From NCBI RefSeq assembly GCF_030378205.1, contig NZ_CP127385.1, forward strand, positions 992,001 to 1,056,000: 64,000 bases of DNA, written 5' to 3'. The position numbers and the translations under genes are program-made. The DNA is from Bradyrhizobium sp. NP1. Its GTDB lineage: Bacteria > Pseudomonadota > Alphaproteobacteria > Rhizobiales > Xanthobacteraceae. Under the pieces are notes generated by a model. It saw only the letters and a program-made list of their open reading frames with translations, was not told where the DNA came from and searched no databases. This document shows, piece by piece, positions 28,413 through 36,240 of this stretch; within the stretch, counting starts at the first letter, position 1; each line of letters starts with the position of its first letter.

Positions 28413-29087
28413 ATGCGCACCTCGACAGCGTTTCTCGCGGGAGCAGCAACCGTTGTTGTTGCGATCGTCGCCGGCGTCGGTGGCGGCCTGTTGATGGCCA
28501 ATATCGTCAGCCCGCACACGCCCAGGCAGGGCATCGAGATGAGCAGGCTCGAGCGGCGGATGTCGAGCGAGCCGATTGCGGCGTCACCCGGCGGGCCCAC
28601 GCAGCCCGTGCCTTACCTCGCCGAAACGCAGGCGCCGCCGCTCACCGCCGCAGTCCCGGCCCAGCCGACCGCTTCACAGCAGACGTCGCCGCAAGCCGCG
28701 TCTGCCGATTCCAGCACCGGTTCGCCGGAAAAGTCGCGGGACGTGGCGAACCAATCACCGCAGGAAGCCGCCAAGGGCGAGCCGGTCGGTCAGCCGGTGC
28801 CCGAGCACGTGGCGCGGAGCGAACGCGACAAGGTCGCCCAGCCGCAAGACGCTTTGGCCAGGGCGCGTGACGCCGAGGTCAGGCGCAGCGCCGAGCGCCG
28901 GCGCGGCGAGCGTCACCAACAATGGGCGGATCGGCGCCGCGGCGATCCGCGCCAGGATGTGCAGCGCCGTATGCCGGAATTGCGCGATGTCGAGGAGAGG
29001 GTCCGCCAGGATTCCGAGCCGCGCTTCTTCCAGGTCGAGCCGATCGACAGCCCGCGGGTCCGGTTTTTTGGTGCGGGCGATGACTAG
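28413..29087 (+). CDS. Single-pass membrane protein with disordered region
   Basis: 224-aa protein. The N-terminal helix (STAFLAGAATVVVAIVAGVG) is a signal anchor; the rest is Pro/Ala/Gln/Ser-rich, then Arg-rich (AERRRGERHQQWADRRRGDP), ending with a short FFQVEPIDSPRVRFFGAG segment. A strong AAGGAG ribosome site lies seven bases before the ATG. No family recognised. It is divergent from the exported chorismate mutase. Confidence 0.68.
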   Translation: MRTSTAFLAGAATVVVAIVAGVGGGLLMANIVSPHTPRQGIEMSRLERRMSSEPIAASPGGPTQPVPYLAETQAPPLTAAVPAQPTASQQTSPQAASADSSTGSPEKSRDVANQSPQEAAKGEPVGQPVPEHVARSERDKVAQPQDALARARDAEVRRSAERRRGERHQQWADRRRGDPRQDVQRRMPELRDVEERVRQDSEPRFFQVEPIDSPRVRFFGAGDD

Positions 29088-29448
29088 TGAAGTGGCTTTG
29101 ACGTTCGCTACCGTCTGCCGCGATGGGATGCGAATGTTGGAATCGGACCGCTAGCAGCCGCTTCCTGCGGAGGTTCCGATCAATCTTGGCCGATGCCGAG
29201 CCGCGGCCTCGCGCGCCGCAACGCTTCGGGAGCGAATCCCGCGTAGATCGGAACCAGTGCGCACCGCGTCGAGTTGACTCATTGGGTCGGCTCCCCACCG
29301 CTGGCCCAGCACGGTCCCGCCTCCAAGCCCCCCAATAGCCCTGGGTGGGGCCGTGCTCTGGGGGGCACGCCGCGAGATCATCTGTCCGCAGCAGAAGCGT
29401 CGCATCCGTTCAAGTCAACACGCGCAACGTGCCTGCCGTGCCGACCGG
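29088..29448. other. Intergenic region without supported gene
   Basis: About 360 bases with no convincing gene. One weak inverted repeat, AGCACGG (29308-29314) / CCGTGCT (29351-29357), lies in a GC-rich stretch that could be a degraded insertion fragment, but no transposase motif is visible. Confidence 0.4.
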
Positions 29449-29631
29449 CTATCCGTGACGGGCGGTCAGGGGACCGCGCAGCCACGGTCGGGCTGATCTT
29501 GCGATGCGAAGCTTCGGGATCGATCGCTTCTTCAAAAGCTGCTTCAGCCAATCGGTCATCTCGTCGGTCCGGCGTTGCTCCGCCTTTCGCCAGATCTCCG
29601 CAAAATCATCTTTGTTAGTCTGCTTTTGCAT
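29449..29631 (-). CDS. Small charged protein (60 aa)
   Basis: 60-aa protein with a helical N-terminal half (DDFAEIWRKAEQRRTDEMTD) and a basic C-terminus. The ATG at 29631 is preferred over an upstream in-frame start because GGGGAAAGG lies before it. Third gene of a run of three very small minus-strand genes; 56 bases after the previous one. Not recognised. Confidence 0.55.
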   Translation of the reverse strand: MQKQTNKDDFAEIWRKAEQRRTDEMTDWLKQLLKKRSIPKLRIARSARPWLRGPLTARHG

Positions 29632-29687
29632 GGCCTTTCCCCTCGTCGTGAATCGGGAAACGCACGGCAACAAATCATTTCAAAAAA

Positions 29688-29828
29688 TCACTTCGCTGGA
29701 TGGGTAGTGCGGTGTGTGATGTCCGGGCGCATCGCGTGTGGCGGCGGGCCTGCGACGGTCCAGACCACCAGCGCGACCAGCGCCACCGTTGCGATGGTCG
29801 GTACCACGACCGGCTTTCGAGCATTCAT
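29688..29828 (-). CDS. Tiny single-helix membrane protein (46 aa)
   Basis: 46-aa protein with a basic start (MNARKP), one hydrophobic helix (VVVPTIATVALVALVVW) and a short polar tail with Pro-Pro-Pro. AGGAC stands 12 to 8 bases before the ATG. It begins ten bases after the stop of the 24-aa gene upstream, suggesting a shared transcript. Too small for family assignment. Confidence 0.5.
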   Translation of the reverse strand: MNARKPVVVPTIATVALVALVVWTVAGPPPHAMRPDITHRTTHPAK

Positions 29829-29838
29829 GGTCGCTGTC

Positions 29839-29913
29839 CTAGGCTTGCTTGCGCATCTGGCCCAGGCACGTCAGGCAATATTCGCGGTAGATCAAATTGA
29901 TCAGGGCCGACAT
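29839..29913 (-). CDS. Very small protein (24 aa)
   Basis: 24-aa open frame beginning MSALINLIYREYC and ending MRKQA. GGAGGGG lies eight bases before the ATG. It has an amphipathic N-terminal half and two Cys (EYCLTCL). The good ribosome site, compact spacing to the next small gene and non-random sequence support translation. It is below normal gene-caller limits. Confidence 0.45.
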   Translation of the reverse strand: MSALINLIYREYCLTCLGQMRKQA

Positions 29914-30149
29914 GATAAATCCCCTCCGTTGGCCGTGAACCATTAGCCTGGTCCTCGACGGTTTCCGGCCATTTTCCTCGACTGTCGAAAATGGCTTCAT
30001 GCGGCGCGGCTTTGGTTTCGTCGCGCAGGGCAGGACGAAGCAATTTTCACGCCGCTGTGAGCGCAGCGCGGCTGGCGCCGGCGAGCACTGCCCGGCTCAT
30101 GAGCTTCTGCCTATTGCGTGAGCAGAACAGCGGCGCGATGGCACGCTTC

Positions 30150-30563
30150 TCAGTTCGAGACGTGCAGGACTGTCACCGATCGCATCTGGCGGTCCGGCGT
30201 CTGGAACTCGATGGCCTGGCCGATCGACAGTCCGATCAGCGCGGCACCGACCGGGGTCAGGACCGAGATGCGGTTGTGGTCGATGTCGGCCTCGTGCGGA
30301 TAGACCAGCACGACCTCGCGGACGCCGCCGGTTCGTTCGTCGCGATAGCCGACGCGTGAGCCCATGCGAACGACGCCGGCAAGGTCGGCATCGTCAGGCG
30401 CCACGCTCGCACGATCCATCTCGCGCGCCAGGAAATGGGCGACGGGCGGGAAAATCTCCATGCTGGAATTGGCCAGCGCGCTGAGGCGGCGCGCGTCATC
30501 GCTCGTGACAATGATGGGTGGCAGCACCGGCTCGTGGTTCGCTGCGTGTCCGTTCTTGCTCAT
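30150..30563 (-). CDS. Rnk/GreA-C-domain transcription-associated protein
   Basis: 137-aa protein of the Rnk family (nucleoside diphosphate kinase regulator), built from a short N-terminal helical part and a GreA/GreB-type C-terminal domain. Visible pattern: IIVTSDDARRLSALA, MGSRVGYRDERTGGVREVVLVYPHEAD, NRISVLTPVGAALIGLSIGQAIEF. Rnk binds RNA polymerase near the secondary channel but lacks the Gre coiled coil. It starts 30 bases after a second protein of the same fold. Confidence 0.85.
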   Translation of the reverse strand: MSKNGHAANHEPVLPPIIVTSDDARRLSALANSSMEIFPPVAHFLAREMDRASVAPDDADLAGVVRMGSRVGYRDERTGGVREVVLVYPHEADIDHNRISVLTPVGAALIGLSIGQAIEFQTPDRQMRSVTVLHVSN

Positions 30564-30593
30564 GACATTCTCTCTCTCTGTCTCTTTGGCGCG

Positions 30594-31070
30594 TCAGGCG
30601 GCGGATGGTCCGGGGTCGTCGTCGAAGGTTTCTCGTTGCGCGGTGAGCGGTGCGCGAAACAGCGGAACGACATTCGGCTGCGTCAGGCTCACGCTGTCGA
30701 GGCGAACGACGTGCGGGCGGCGGCCGACCGAAAACGGCATCTGGCTTCCGCTTTTCAGCCCGATCAGCGCCGCGCCCAATGGCGACATCACCGAGACCTG
30801 GGTTTTGTCGCACCTGTAGTCCCTGGGGTAGACCAGTTGCCTGGTCTCGTACGGCAAGCCCCAGTCGACCCAGAATGTCGCCCACGATCCCATGGTGACG
30901 ATCGATGCGAGCGCACCCGCATCGTCAGGCACGGTTTCGGCGCGGCTGATTTCCGCGAGCAGGAACAGCCCGTCGATGTCGCCTTGGGCGGCGGCAACGA
31001 GTGCGATGGTTTCCAGGCGGCGATGATCCGACGCCGAAATCGAAAGTTCTGGCAGAGCGCAGTGATGCAC
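30594..31070 (-). CDS. Second, divergent Rnk/GreA-C-domain protein
   Basis: 158-aa protein with the same fold as the following gene: ISASDHRRLETIALVAAA, MGSWATFWVDWGLPYETRQLVYPRDY, TQVSVMSPLGAALIGLKSGSQMPF. A ~35-residue C-terminal extension follows. The start is GTG at 31070, which has AGGAGG seven bases upstream; no ATG is suitable. In its middle the conserved charged turn is replaced by WATFWVDWG, so binding may differ from true Rnk. Confidence 0.78.
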   Translation of the reverse strand: MHHCALPELSISASDHRRLETIALVAAAQGDIDGLFLLAEISRAETVPDDAGALASIVTMGSWATFWVDWGLPYETRQLVYPRDYRCDKTQVSVMSPLGAALIGLKSGSQMPFSVGRRPHVVRLDSVSLTQPNVVPLFRAPLTAQRETFDDDPGPSAA

Positions 31071-31086
31071 GGCACGCCTCCTTCGA

Positions 31087-31103
31087 GCATGATCCGGAAA
31101 AGT
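31087..31103. repeat. Truncated copy of the dispersed palindromic element
   Basis: GCATGATCCGGAAAAGT is identical to 27657-27673, but the right arm is missing; a degenerate continuation (GGGCACGGGTTTTTCGAAAAA) follows. It lies directly upstream of the Rnk-like gene and could affect its promoter. Confidence 0.65.
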
Positions 31104-31405
31104 GGGCACGGGTTTTTCGAAAAAGTTCAGCAAGCAAAACCGGCTCCCGGGACGGAAGCCGTGAAGCTGATCGGTGATGGTGAAGCTAGCCCGGACGGCG
31201 CGCAGCTCGGCCGCCCGGCTAAATGCCTGCGTGCAGGCGCCCGGCGCGCAAACAAAGCCGCGCGATGCGCGGATCGATGTCGACAATGCGGATCATGACA
31301 GGATGAACGTAGCCCCGATCGCGCGCGCCGCCATTGCGACCAAAGCGCACAGGAGCAGCGAGCGTTCTCTCGCCAGGCAAGAGCGCCAGCCGAAGACCGC
31401 AATCG

Positions 31406-31831
31406 TCACTTCACCAGCGTGAGCAGCGGCTTTCCTTTTTCGACGACGTAGGTGGCGAGCTCGCTCGCGGTGTCGCCGCCGACATTCCTTGCGGCATGAA
31501 TCGTCCCGGCCGGGATGAAGAGGACGTCGCCGGCCTTCAGCGTCACCGGTTGCTTGCCCTCGATCTGATATTCCAGCGTGCCTGCGAGTACATAGATGAT
31601 CTCTTCGCCGGGGTGCGTATGTCTGCCGAAAGCCACGCCCGGCCCGATGTCGACGCGCACCTGGACGGCCTCGCGTCCGGGGGCGCTGAGATCGTGTTGC
31701 TGCAGGTCGGTGCGCTTGATGCCCGTCATCTCGGTCTGCTGGGCTCGCACGACGTGCTGTGTCAGGACGCCTCCGACGATCAGCACGGTCGTTACCGTGG
31801 CTCGCATTGTCTTCATCAGGGTGTGGCTCAT
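31406..31831 (-). CDS. Exported cupin protein
   Basis: 141-aa protein with a signal peptide (cleavage near VVRAQQ) and a single cupin barrel. Metal ligands are seen in GRHTHPGEEIIYVLAG (two His, one Glu) and in FIPAGTIHAARN (late His). Likely a small periplasmic metal-binding cupin. AGGGA precedes the ATG at 31831. It follows the DoxX gene by 74 bases in the same direction, so the two may be co-transcribed. Confidence 0.83.
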   Translation of the reverse strand: MSHTLMKTMRATVTTVLIVGGVLTQHVVRAQQTEMTGIKRTDLQQHDLSAPGREAVQVRVDIGPGVAFGRHTHPGEEIIYVLAGTLEYQIEGKQPVTLKAGDVLFIPAGTIHAARNVGGDTASELATYVVEKGKPLLTLVK

Positions 31832-31905
31832 ATCGATCTCCCTGGATTTGTGGGCTTCGGCGGATAGCGCGGACCGCAAGCCGCTATGATGTCCGCAACG
31901 CGTCC

Positions 31906-32367
31906 TCATTTGGCGATCCAGAGCTTCAGGAGCTGGTCCAAAGAAACCGGGCCGGCGCCGGCGGTGATGAAATAGACCAATATCAGCACGTACATCACCT
32001 CCGGCAGGTAAAGCCAATCGTCGAGGCGATCCGCAAAGTCGATTGGTCGATAGCCCGCAACCACCCTTGGCGCGTTGGTCCAGAGCGCGACGAGACAGAT
32101 CGTGACAAGGCCAAGGGCCGCCAGCGGCGTCAGAAATCCGAACGCGACGCCCAGGCCGCCAAAGAACTCAACGCTCGGCACGAACCATTGCATGATGCCG
32201 ATGTACGAGATGCCGCTGGCCCGGAGCGTTGCCACGAATGCCGCGTGCCTTTCAGCGTTGACAACCTTGTGTGCTCCGGAGAAGACGAAGAACGCCCCAA
32301 GCGCGATGCGCATGGCTGTGATTGCGAACAATGTTCCGCCAACGCCATTGAGCAAGAGCTCTCGCAT
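31906..32367 (-). CDS. DoxX-family membrane protein
   Basis: 153-aa membrane protein with four helices of the DoxX/DoxD type: ITAMRIALGAFFVFSGAHKV, FVPSVEFFGGLGVAFGFLTPLAALGL and MYVLILVYFITAGAG. The family is associated with respiration-linked and oxidative-stress membrane functions, without a common reaction. ATG at 32367 is used; a TTG two codons earlier is possible. Confidence 0.8.
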   Translation of the reverse strand: MRELLLNGVGGTLFAITAMRIALGAFFVFSGAHKVVNAERHAAFVATLRASGISYIGIMQWFVPSVEFFGGLGVAFGFLTPLAALGLVTICLVALWTNAPRVVAGYRPIDFADRLDDWLYLPEVMYVLILVYFITAGAGPVSLDQLLKLWIAK

Positions 32368-32467
32368 CGCCAAACACCTTTACTGGACTACTCGACAGCT
32401 GGCGGTTCGGCCGGCATGTTGCGCCGGGGCGCTGCCCGAGCCGGAAGATGATGTTCGTGGCCGCTGC

Positions 32468-33124
32468 TCACGACGGCAGCGCTTTGCCGGCCTGTTCGCG
32501 CGCGATGTAGTCGGCATACCAGTCCGGCCAATCCTCGTCGTGCCGGCCGAGCCGCTTCTCGTGCTCGCCATGCGCGGCTGCGGCACGTCGCAACGCGGCT
32601 GCGAGTTCGGTCGACGAGGCGAAGCTCGTGTCCGCATCCACGCGTCCGGGCAATCGCGTGGTGACCTCCTGGAACAGCCAGCTATTGCCGTCCGGATCCT
32701 TGAAGGTGGCGAACGATGCGTAGCTCTGGCGCGCCGGGTCCACGCCCCTGATTGGACCTTCCCCGACGCCCGCGCGGTGGTAGACCTCGCTCACCTCCAC
32801 ACCGCGATCGACAAGATCGGCGCGGGCGGCCTCGACGTCGGATACGACCAGATACAGCGCCTGTGCGGAGCCCGGCGCGGCCGACGTCAATCCCTTGCCG
32901 AAATGAATCGAGCATGACGAGCCCGGCGGCGTGAACTGCACGACCCTGAACGCGTCACCCTTGACGAAATCGGCGTCGAGCCGCCAGCCGAGACCGCCGT
33001 AGAAGCGCTTGGCGCGATCGACATCCGAAACCGGGATGACGACGACCTCGAGCTTCATGTCGATCGTCTGCGCTTTCGGGGACCTGGTTGCGGTTTCACG
33101 GGGCGCGCCAGAAGCGGTGCTCAT
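32468..33124 (-). CDS. VOC-family (glyoxalase-like) protein with C-terminal extension
   Basis: 218-aa protein. Residues ~23-150 form one VOC module (KLEVVVIPVSDVDRAKRFYGG, YLVVSDVEAARADLVDRGVEV, ATFKDPDGNSWLFQEV). The last ~60 residues are helical (ELAAALRRAAAAHGEHEKRLG, DWPDWYADYIAREQAG), a pattern often seen on rhizobial VOC proteins. AGGAC lies before the ATG at 33124. The reaction is unknown; bleomycin-resistance-like binding or dioxygenase chemistry are both possible. Confidence 0.85.
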   Translation of the reverse strand: MSTASGAPRETATRSPKAQTIDMKLEVVVIPVSDVDRAKRFYGGLGWRLDADFVKGDAFRVVQFTPPGSSCSIHFGKGLTSAAPGSAQALYLVVSDVEAARADLVDRGVEVSEVYHRAGVGEGPIRGVDPARQSYASFATFKDPDGNSWLFQEVTTRLPGRVDADTSFASSTELAAALRRAAAAHGEHEKRLGRHDEDWPDWYADYIAREQAGKALPS

Positions 33125-33543
33125 GTCGAACGTCCTGAGTTTGGGTTCACCGAATGGGTGCACCGTTACATTCGCGCAAATCGGCGGAAATAGCCCGTTA
33201 GACGTTGCAAGATTCTGTTATGTCTGCTCGTGGCGGCTGGCCTGCGCGAGCGGTCGGGCAGCGAAGCCGGCGCGACGCATTGCCATCGGGCAGTGAGCCA
33301 CGACGTCCGTAGGTTCTCTATTCTCAAGCGAAATCAGTGTGATGACCGGCTATCGCGGTCGCTTTGTCGTCGCCATGCGCCAGGGGCCAGTCAGGCGCGG
33401 GCGGGCGGATGGCGGGGCACGCGCTCGCAACGTTTAACAACACCTAACGCGCCAACCGCCCGGCTTGGGTGCAGATTGACGCTGCAAAACTGATGCAAAC
33501 GTAGATGGCCGGCCGGCGGAGCCTCCGAAAGAGGAGTATGGTC
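33125..33543. other. Intergenic region without supported gene
   Basis: About 420 bases between divergent genes. Short frames on both strands lack ribosome sites and protein-like patterns. No tRNA or repeat seen. The right end carries the ribosome site (GAGGAG) of the next small gene. Confidence 0.45.
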
Positions 33544-33798
33544 ATGACGAAATACACGCTCGTTGCAGTCGTCGCCTTGCTATCGCTCGTGAACGCGCGG
33601 TTCGCGTGGGCGCAAGCCGCCATCCAGGAGCCTGGCGCATATGCGTTCTACCACCCCGATGGCGACGTCCTGCATGCCGGATCTGGTGTTCAGGGAGCGC
33701 GCGGCGTCCCCGACTCAATGGCATTGATACGCGGCGATGGATTCACGCGTGTCGATGGCACAGCGCCGCGCCGGCACCGCTTCAGCGGACACCGCTGA
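33544..33798 (+). CDS. Small exported protein
   Basis: 84-aa protein with a signal peptide (MTKYTLVAVVALLSLVNARF, cleavage near AWAQA) and a short mature part starting AIQEPGAYAFYHPDGDVLHAG. GAGGAG lies seven bases before the ATG at 33544 (an ATG at 33538 is too close to it). Likely periplasmic. Not recognised. Confidence 0.62.
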   Translation: MTKYTLVAVVALLSLVNARFAWAQAAIQEPGAYAFYHPDGDVLHAGSGVQGARGVPDSMALIRGDGFTRVDGTAPRRHRFSGHR

Positions 33799-33923
33799 AA
33801 TTCACAATCGCGGCACCGTTCGCCTCTCGGCAAAGTGATTTTATGATACTCATCATTGCATTGATCGTCCGAGCATCGCGACTACCTCGCTGGTAGGTCA
33901 ATCCCCGACGAGGGAGTAGTTCG

Positions 33924-34073
33924 ATGACGAAGCGGGCACAGAAAGCAAAGTATCACCGCTACCAACTCGTGCACGGCGACGATGGCGATTTCATCGCCTA
34001 TCAGCGCGATCTCGGCAACGGCGTCTGGCAGACGTATTCGACGTGGCTCGTCCCGCGCGCGAACTGCAACTAG
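33924..34073 (+). CDS. Very small basic protein (49 aa)
   Basis: 49-aa frame beginning MTKRAQKAKYHRYQLVHGDD and ending WLVPRANCN. AGGGAG lies nine bases before the ATG. The composition (Tyr, Trp, His, balanced charge) is not that of a GC-rich shadow frame. Role unknown. Confidence 0.5.
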   Translation: MTKRAQKAKYHRYQLVHGDDGDFIAYQRDLGNGVWQTYSTWLVPRANCN

Positions 34074-34078
34074 TGTCC

Positions 34079-34133
34079 CGGACCCGAAATTCGCATCATT
34101 TTCCGCTGGCCTCTGTTGTCAGCTTCGGGTCCG
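34079..34133. repeat. Inverted repeat after the 49-aa gene
   Basis: Perfect 10-bp arms CGGACCCGAA (34079-34088) and TTCGGGTCCG (34124-34133), separated by 35 bases. It starts six bases after the stop codon. It may be a dispersed repeat or a weak terminator; no T run follows. Confidence 0.55.
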
Positions 34134-34348
34134 AAAGCACATCCGCAAATCCGAGATTCCAGTGTGGTGGCTCGAAAGTTCTGTTGATGAACTTGAGGCA
34201 AAAAAGAAGAGAACCTCCGAGCCATCACACTGGCCGCAGCCTTTTGTTGTTTCCGGCAACCGCTGGTGAAGGAAGAGAACGATGTCGGTGGTGATGCGCG
34301 CGATCCGGAGCGGGGGCTACCGTGCCTTGCAAGGTCTCCTTGATCTGA

Positions 34349-35161
34349 TCATGGCACCGTATTTCGCGCCGCCGCAGGCTGCATGGTCTGTGGCAGTAGA
34401 TAGGGCATACCGTCGTCGGTATGGCGAATCGCGACGTCGACCTCGAATATCCGTCGAATGATATCCGCCGCGACGACCTTACGGCAGTCGCCATCGGCGG
34501 CCACTCTGCCCTGATGCAGGATGATGATCCTGTCGGCGAAGCGCATGGCGAGGTTGAGGTCGTGCAGGATCGCGATCACGGCGGTGCCGTTGTTGGCGCG
34601 GCGCCGCGCGGCTTCCACGAGATCGATCTGGTGCCGCAGGTCGAGGTTGGAGGTCGGCTCGTCCAATAGCAGCAACCCCGGACCGCGAAGCGCCTCGCCG
34701 CAGGCGAGCTGCACCAGCACGCGGGCGAAGTGCGCGCGTTGCTGCTCGCCGCCGGACAGCGTCGGCAATTGTCGATGCCGGAAACGCTCCAGGCCCACCT
34801 CGCGCAGCGCATCCTCGACGAGGGGTCGTGCGGCGGCGCGCCCGCGCGTGCCGGCGCCCATCTCGACGATTTCCTCCACCGTGAAGGGGAAGGTGACGCT
34901 GACATGCTGCGACAGCATGGCGCGACGCAGCGCGAGTTCGCGCGGCGAATAGGCACCGATGTCGCGCGACCCGAGCCGTACGCTGCCGCCGGTCGGACGC
35001 AGATCGCCGGAGAGCATGCGCAGCAGCGTCGACTTGCCGGCGCCGTTGGGGCCTGCGATCGCGACCATCTCGCCGCCGTCGATCTTGAGGTCGACGGCAT
35101 CGACCAGCCTTGCGCCGCCGACGGTCATCGAGGCGAGCTGCGCCTGCAGGATCGCGCTCAT
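34349..35161 (-). CDS. hmuV: Heme ABC transporter ATPase HmuV
   Basis: 270-aa ATPase powering heme import through HmuU. Walker A GPNGAGKST, signature LSGGEQQRAHFARVL, Walker B LLLLDEPTSNLD and switch His in AILHDLNLA are intact. The ATG at 35161 overlaps the hmuU stop as ATGA. The frame stays open far upstream, but that part is a shadow of hmuU. Last gene of hmuP-hmuT-hmuU-hmuV. Confidence 0.94.
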   Translation of the reverse strand: MSAILQAQLASMTVGGARLVDAVDLKIDGGEMVAIAGPNGAGKSTLLRMLSGDLRPTGGSVRLGSRDIGAYSPRELALRRAMLSQHVSVTFPFTVEEIVEMGAGTRGRAAARPLVEDALREVGLERFRHRQLPTLSGGEQQRAHFARVLVQLACGEALRGPGLLLLDEPTSNLDLRHQIDLVEAARRRANNGTAVIAILHDLNLAMRFADRIIILHQGRVAADGDCRKVVAADIIRRIFEVDVAIRHTDDGMPYLLPQTMQPAAARNTVP

Positions 35162-36240
35162 AACCCGGCGAGGCCCCGTTGCCGCAACAGGATGATCAGG
35201 AAGAACGGCGCGCCGATCGCGGCGGTCAGGATGCCGATCGGCATTTCCGCCGGCGCCACGATGGTGCGCGCCAGCGTGTCGGCGCCGGTCATCAGGATCG
35301 CGCCGAGCAGGGCGGAGGCCGGCAGCAGCAGCCGGTGCGCCGGGCCGATCGCGAGCCGCAGCAGGTGCGGCACCACGATGCCGACGAATCCCACCACGCC
35401 GCAGACCGAGACCGCGACGCCGGTCATCGCCGATACCAGCACGATCGAGATTCGCTTCAGCCGCTCGACATTGACGCCGCTGTGAAACGCCTCGGCCTCG
35501 CCGAGCACCAGCACGTCGAGCCCGCGCGCGACCGAAAGGCACGCGACCAGCGCCACCGCCAGCACCGGCGCCAGCGTCGCCGCCTTCGGCCAGGTTGCCC
35601 CGCTCAGCGAGCCGAGCAGCCAGAACGTGATGTCGCGAAGCTGGCGGTCGTCGGCAACGAAGACGAGCAGCCCGATGCCGGCGTTGGCGATCGCCGCAAT
35701 CGCAAGGCCCGCCAACAGGAAGATCGCGATCGAGGTTCGTCCCGCGCGGCTGGCGATGGCGTAGAGGATCATGGTCGTGGCCAGCGAGCCGGCGAAGGCC
35801 GCGAGCGGCAACAGCTCGTTCTGCATGAAATAGAGGCTGTTGCCGATCCGGCTGTCGGTGAACACGATCGCCGCTGCTGCCGCGAACGCGCCGCCGGAGG
35901 AGACGCCGACCAGCGCGGGATCTGCCAGGGGATTGCGAAACAACCCCTGCATCACCGCACCCGAAACCGCGAGCAATCCGCCGACCATCGCAGCCGCGGC
36001 GATCCGGGGAATCCGGATCGACCACAGCACGAGCTGGTCGCGCGCCGTCAGTGGATCGGCTTGATCGGCCGACAGGCCCAGCGCCGCGGGAAGCCGCCCC
36101 AAGGGAATGCCTGCCGCGCCCATGGTGAGCGCGACCGTTACCGCGCCCGCGAGCAGGATCGGCAGGCCGATGACAATGAGCGGGCCGGCCGGCCGCAGCG
36201 ACCGGGCCGGACGTCGCACGCCGTCTGCCACGACGCTCAT
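35158..36240 (-). CDS. hmuU: Heme ABC transporter permease HmuU
   Basis: 360-aa FecCD/BtuC-type permease with about ten helices. Typical segments are RIPRIAAAAMVGGLLAVSGAVMQG (near residues 75-98), NPLADPALVGVSSGGAFAAA and VVGFVGIVVPHLLRL. It forms the inner-membrane channel for heme delivered by HmuT. ATG at 36240 overlaps the hmuT stop (ATGA). Confidence 0.94.
   Translation of the reverse strand: MSVVADGVRRPARSLRPAGPLIVIGLPILLAGAVTVALTMGAAGIPLGRLPAALGLSADQADPLTARDQLVLWSIRIPRIAAAAMVGGLLAVSGAVMQGLFRNPLADPALVGVSSGGAFAAAAAIVFTDSRIGNSLYFMQNELLPLAAFAGSLATTMILYAIASRAGRTSIAIFLLAGLAIAAIANAGIGLLVFVADDRQLRDITFWLLGSLSGATWPKAATLAPVLAVALVACLSVARGLDVLVLGEAEAFHSGVNVERLKRISIVLVSAMTGVAVSVCGVVGFVGIVVPHLLRLAIGPAHRLLLPASALLGAILMTGADTLARTIVAPAEMPIGILTAAIGAPFFLIILLRQRGLAGL

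Noticed and set aside
29151..29405. 84-aa minus-strand frame that might be a transposase fragment
   Set aside because: No transposase motif and no flanking terminal repeats could be recognised.
34282..34461. 59-aa plus-strand frame with a GGAAGAG ribosome-like site
   Set aside because: Its last third lies antisense inside the hmuV 3' end and its sequence becomes Arg-rich there, as a shadow would. Possible but not supported.
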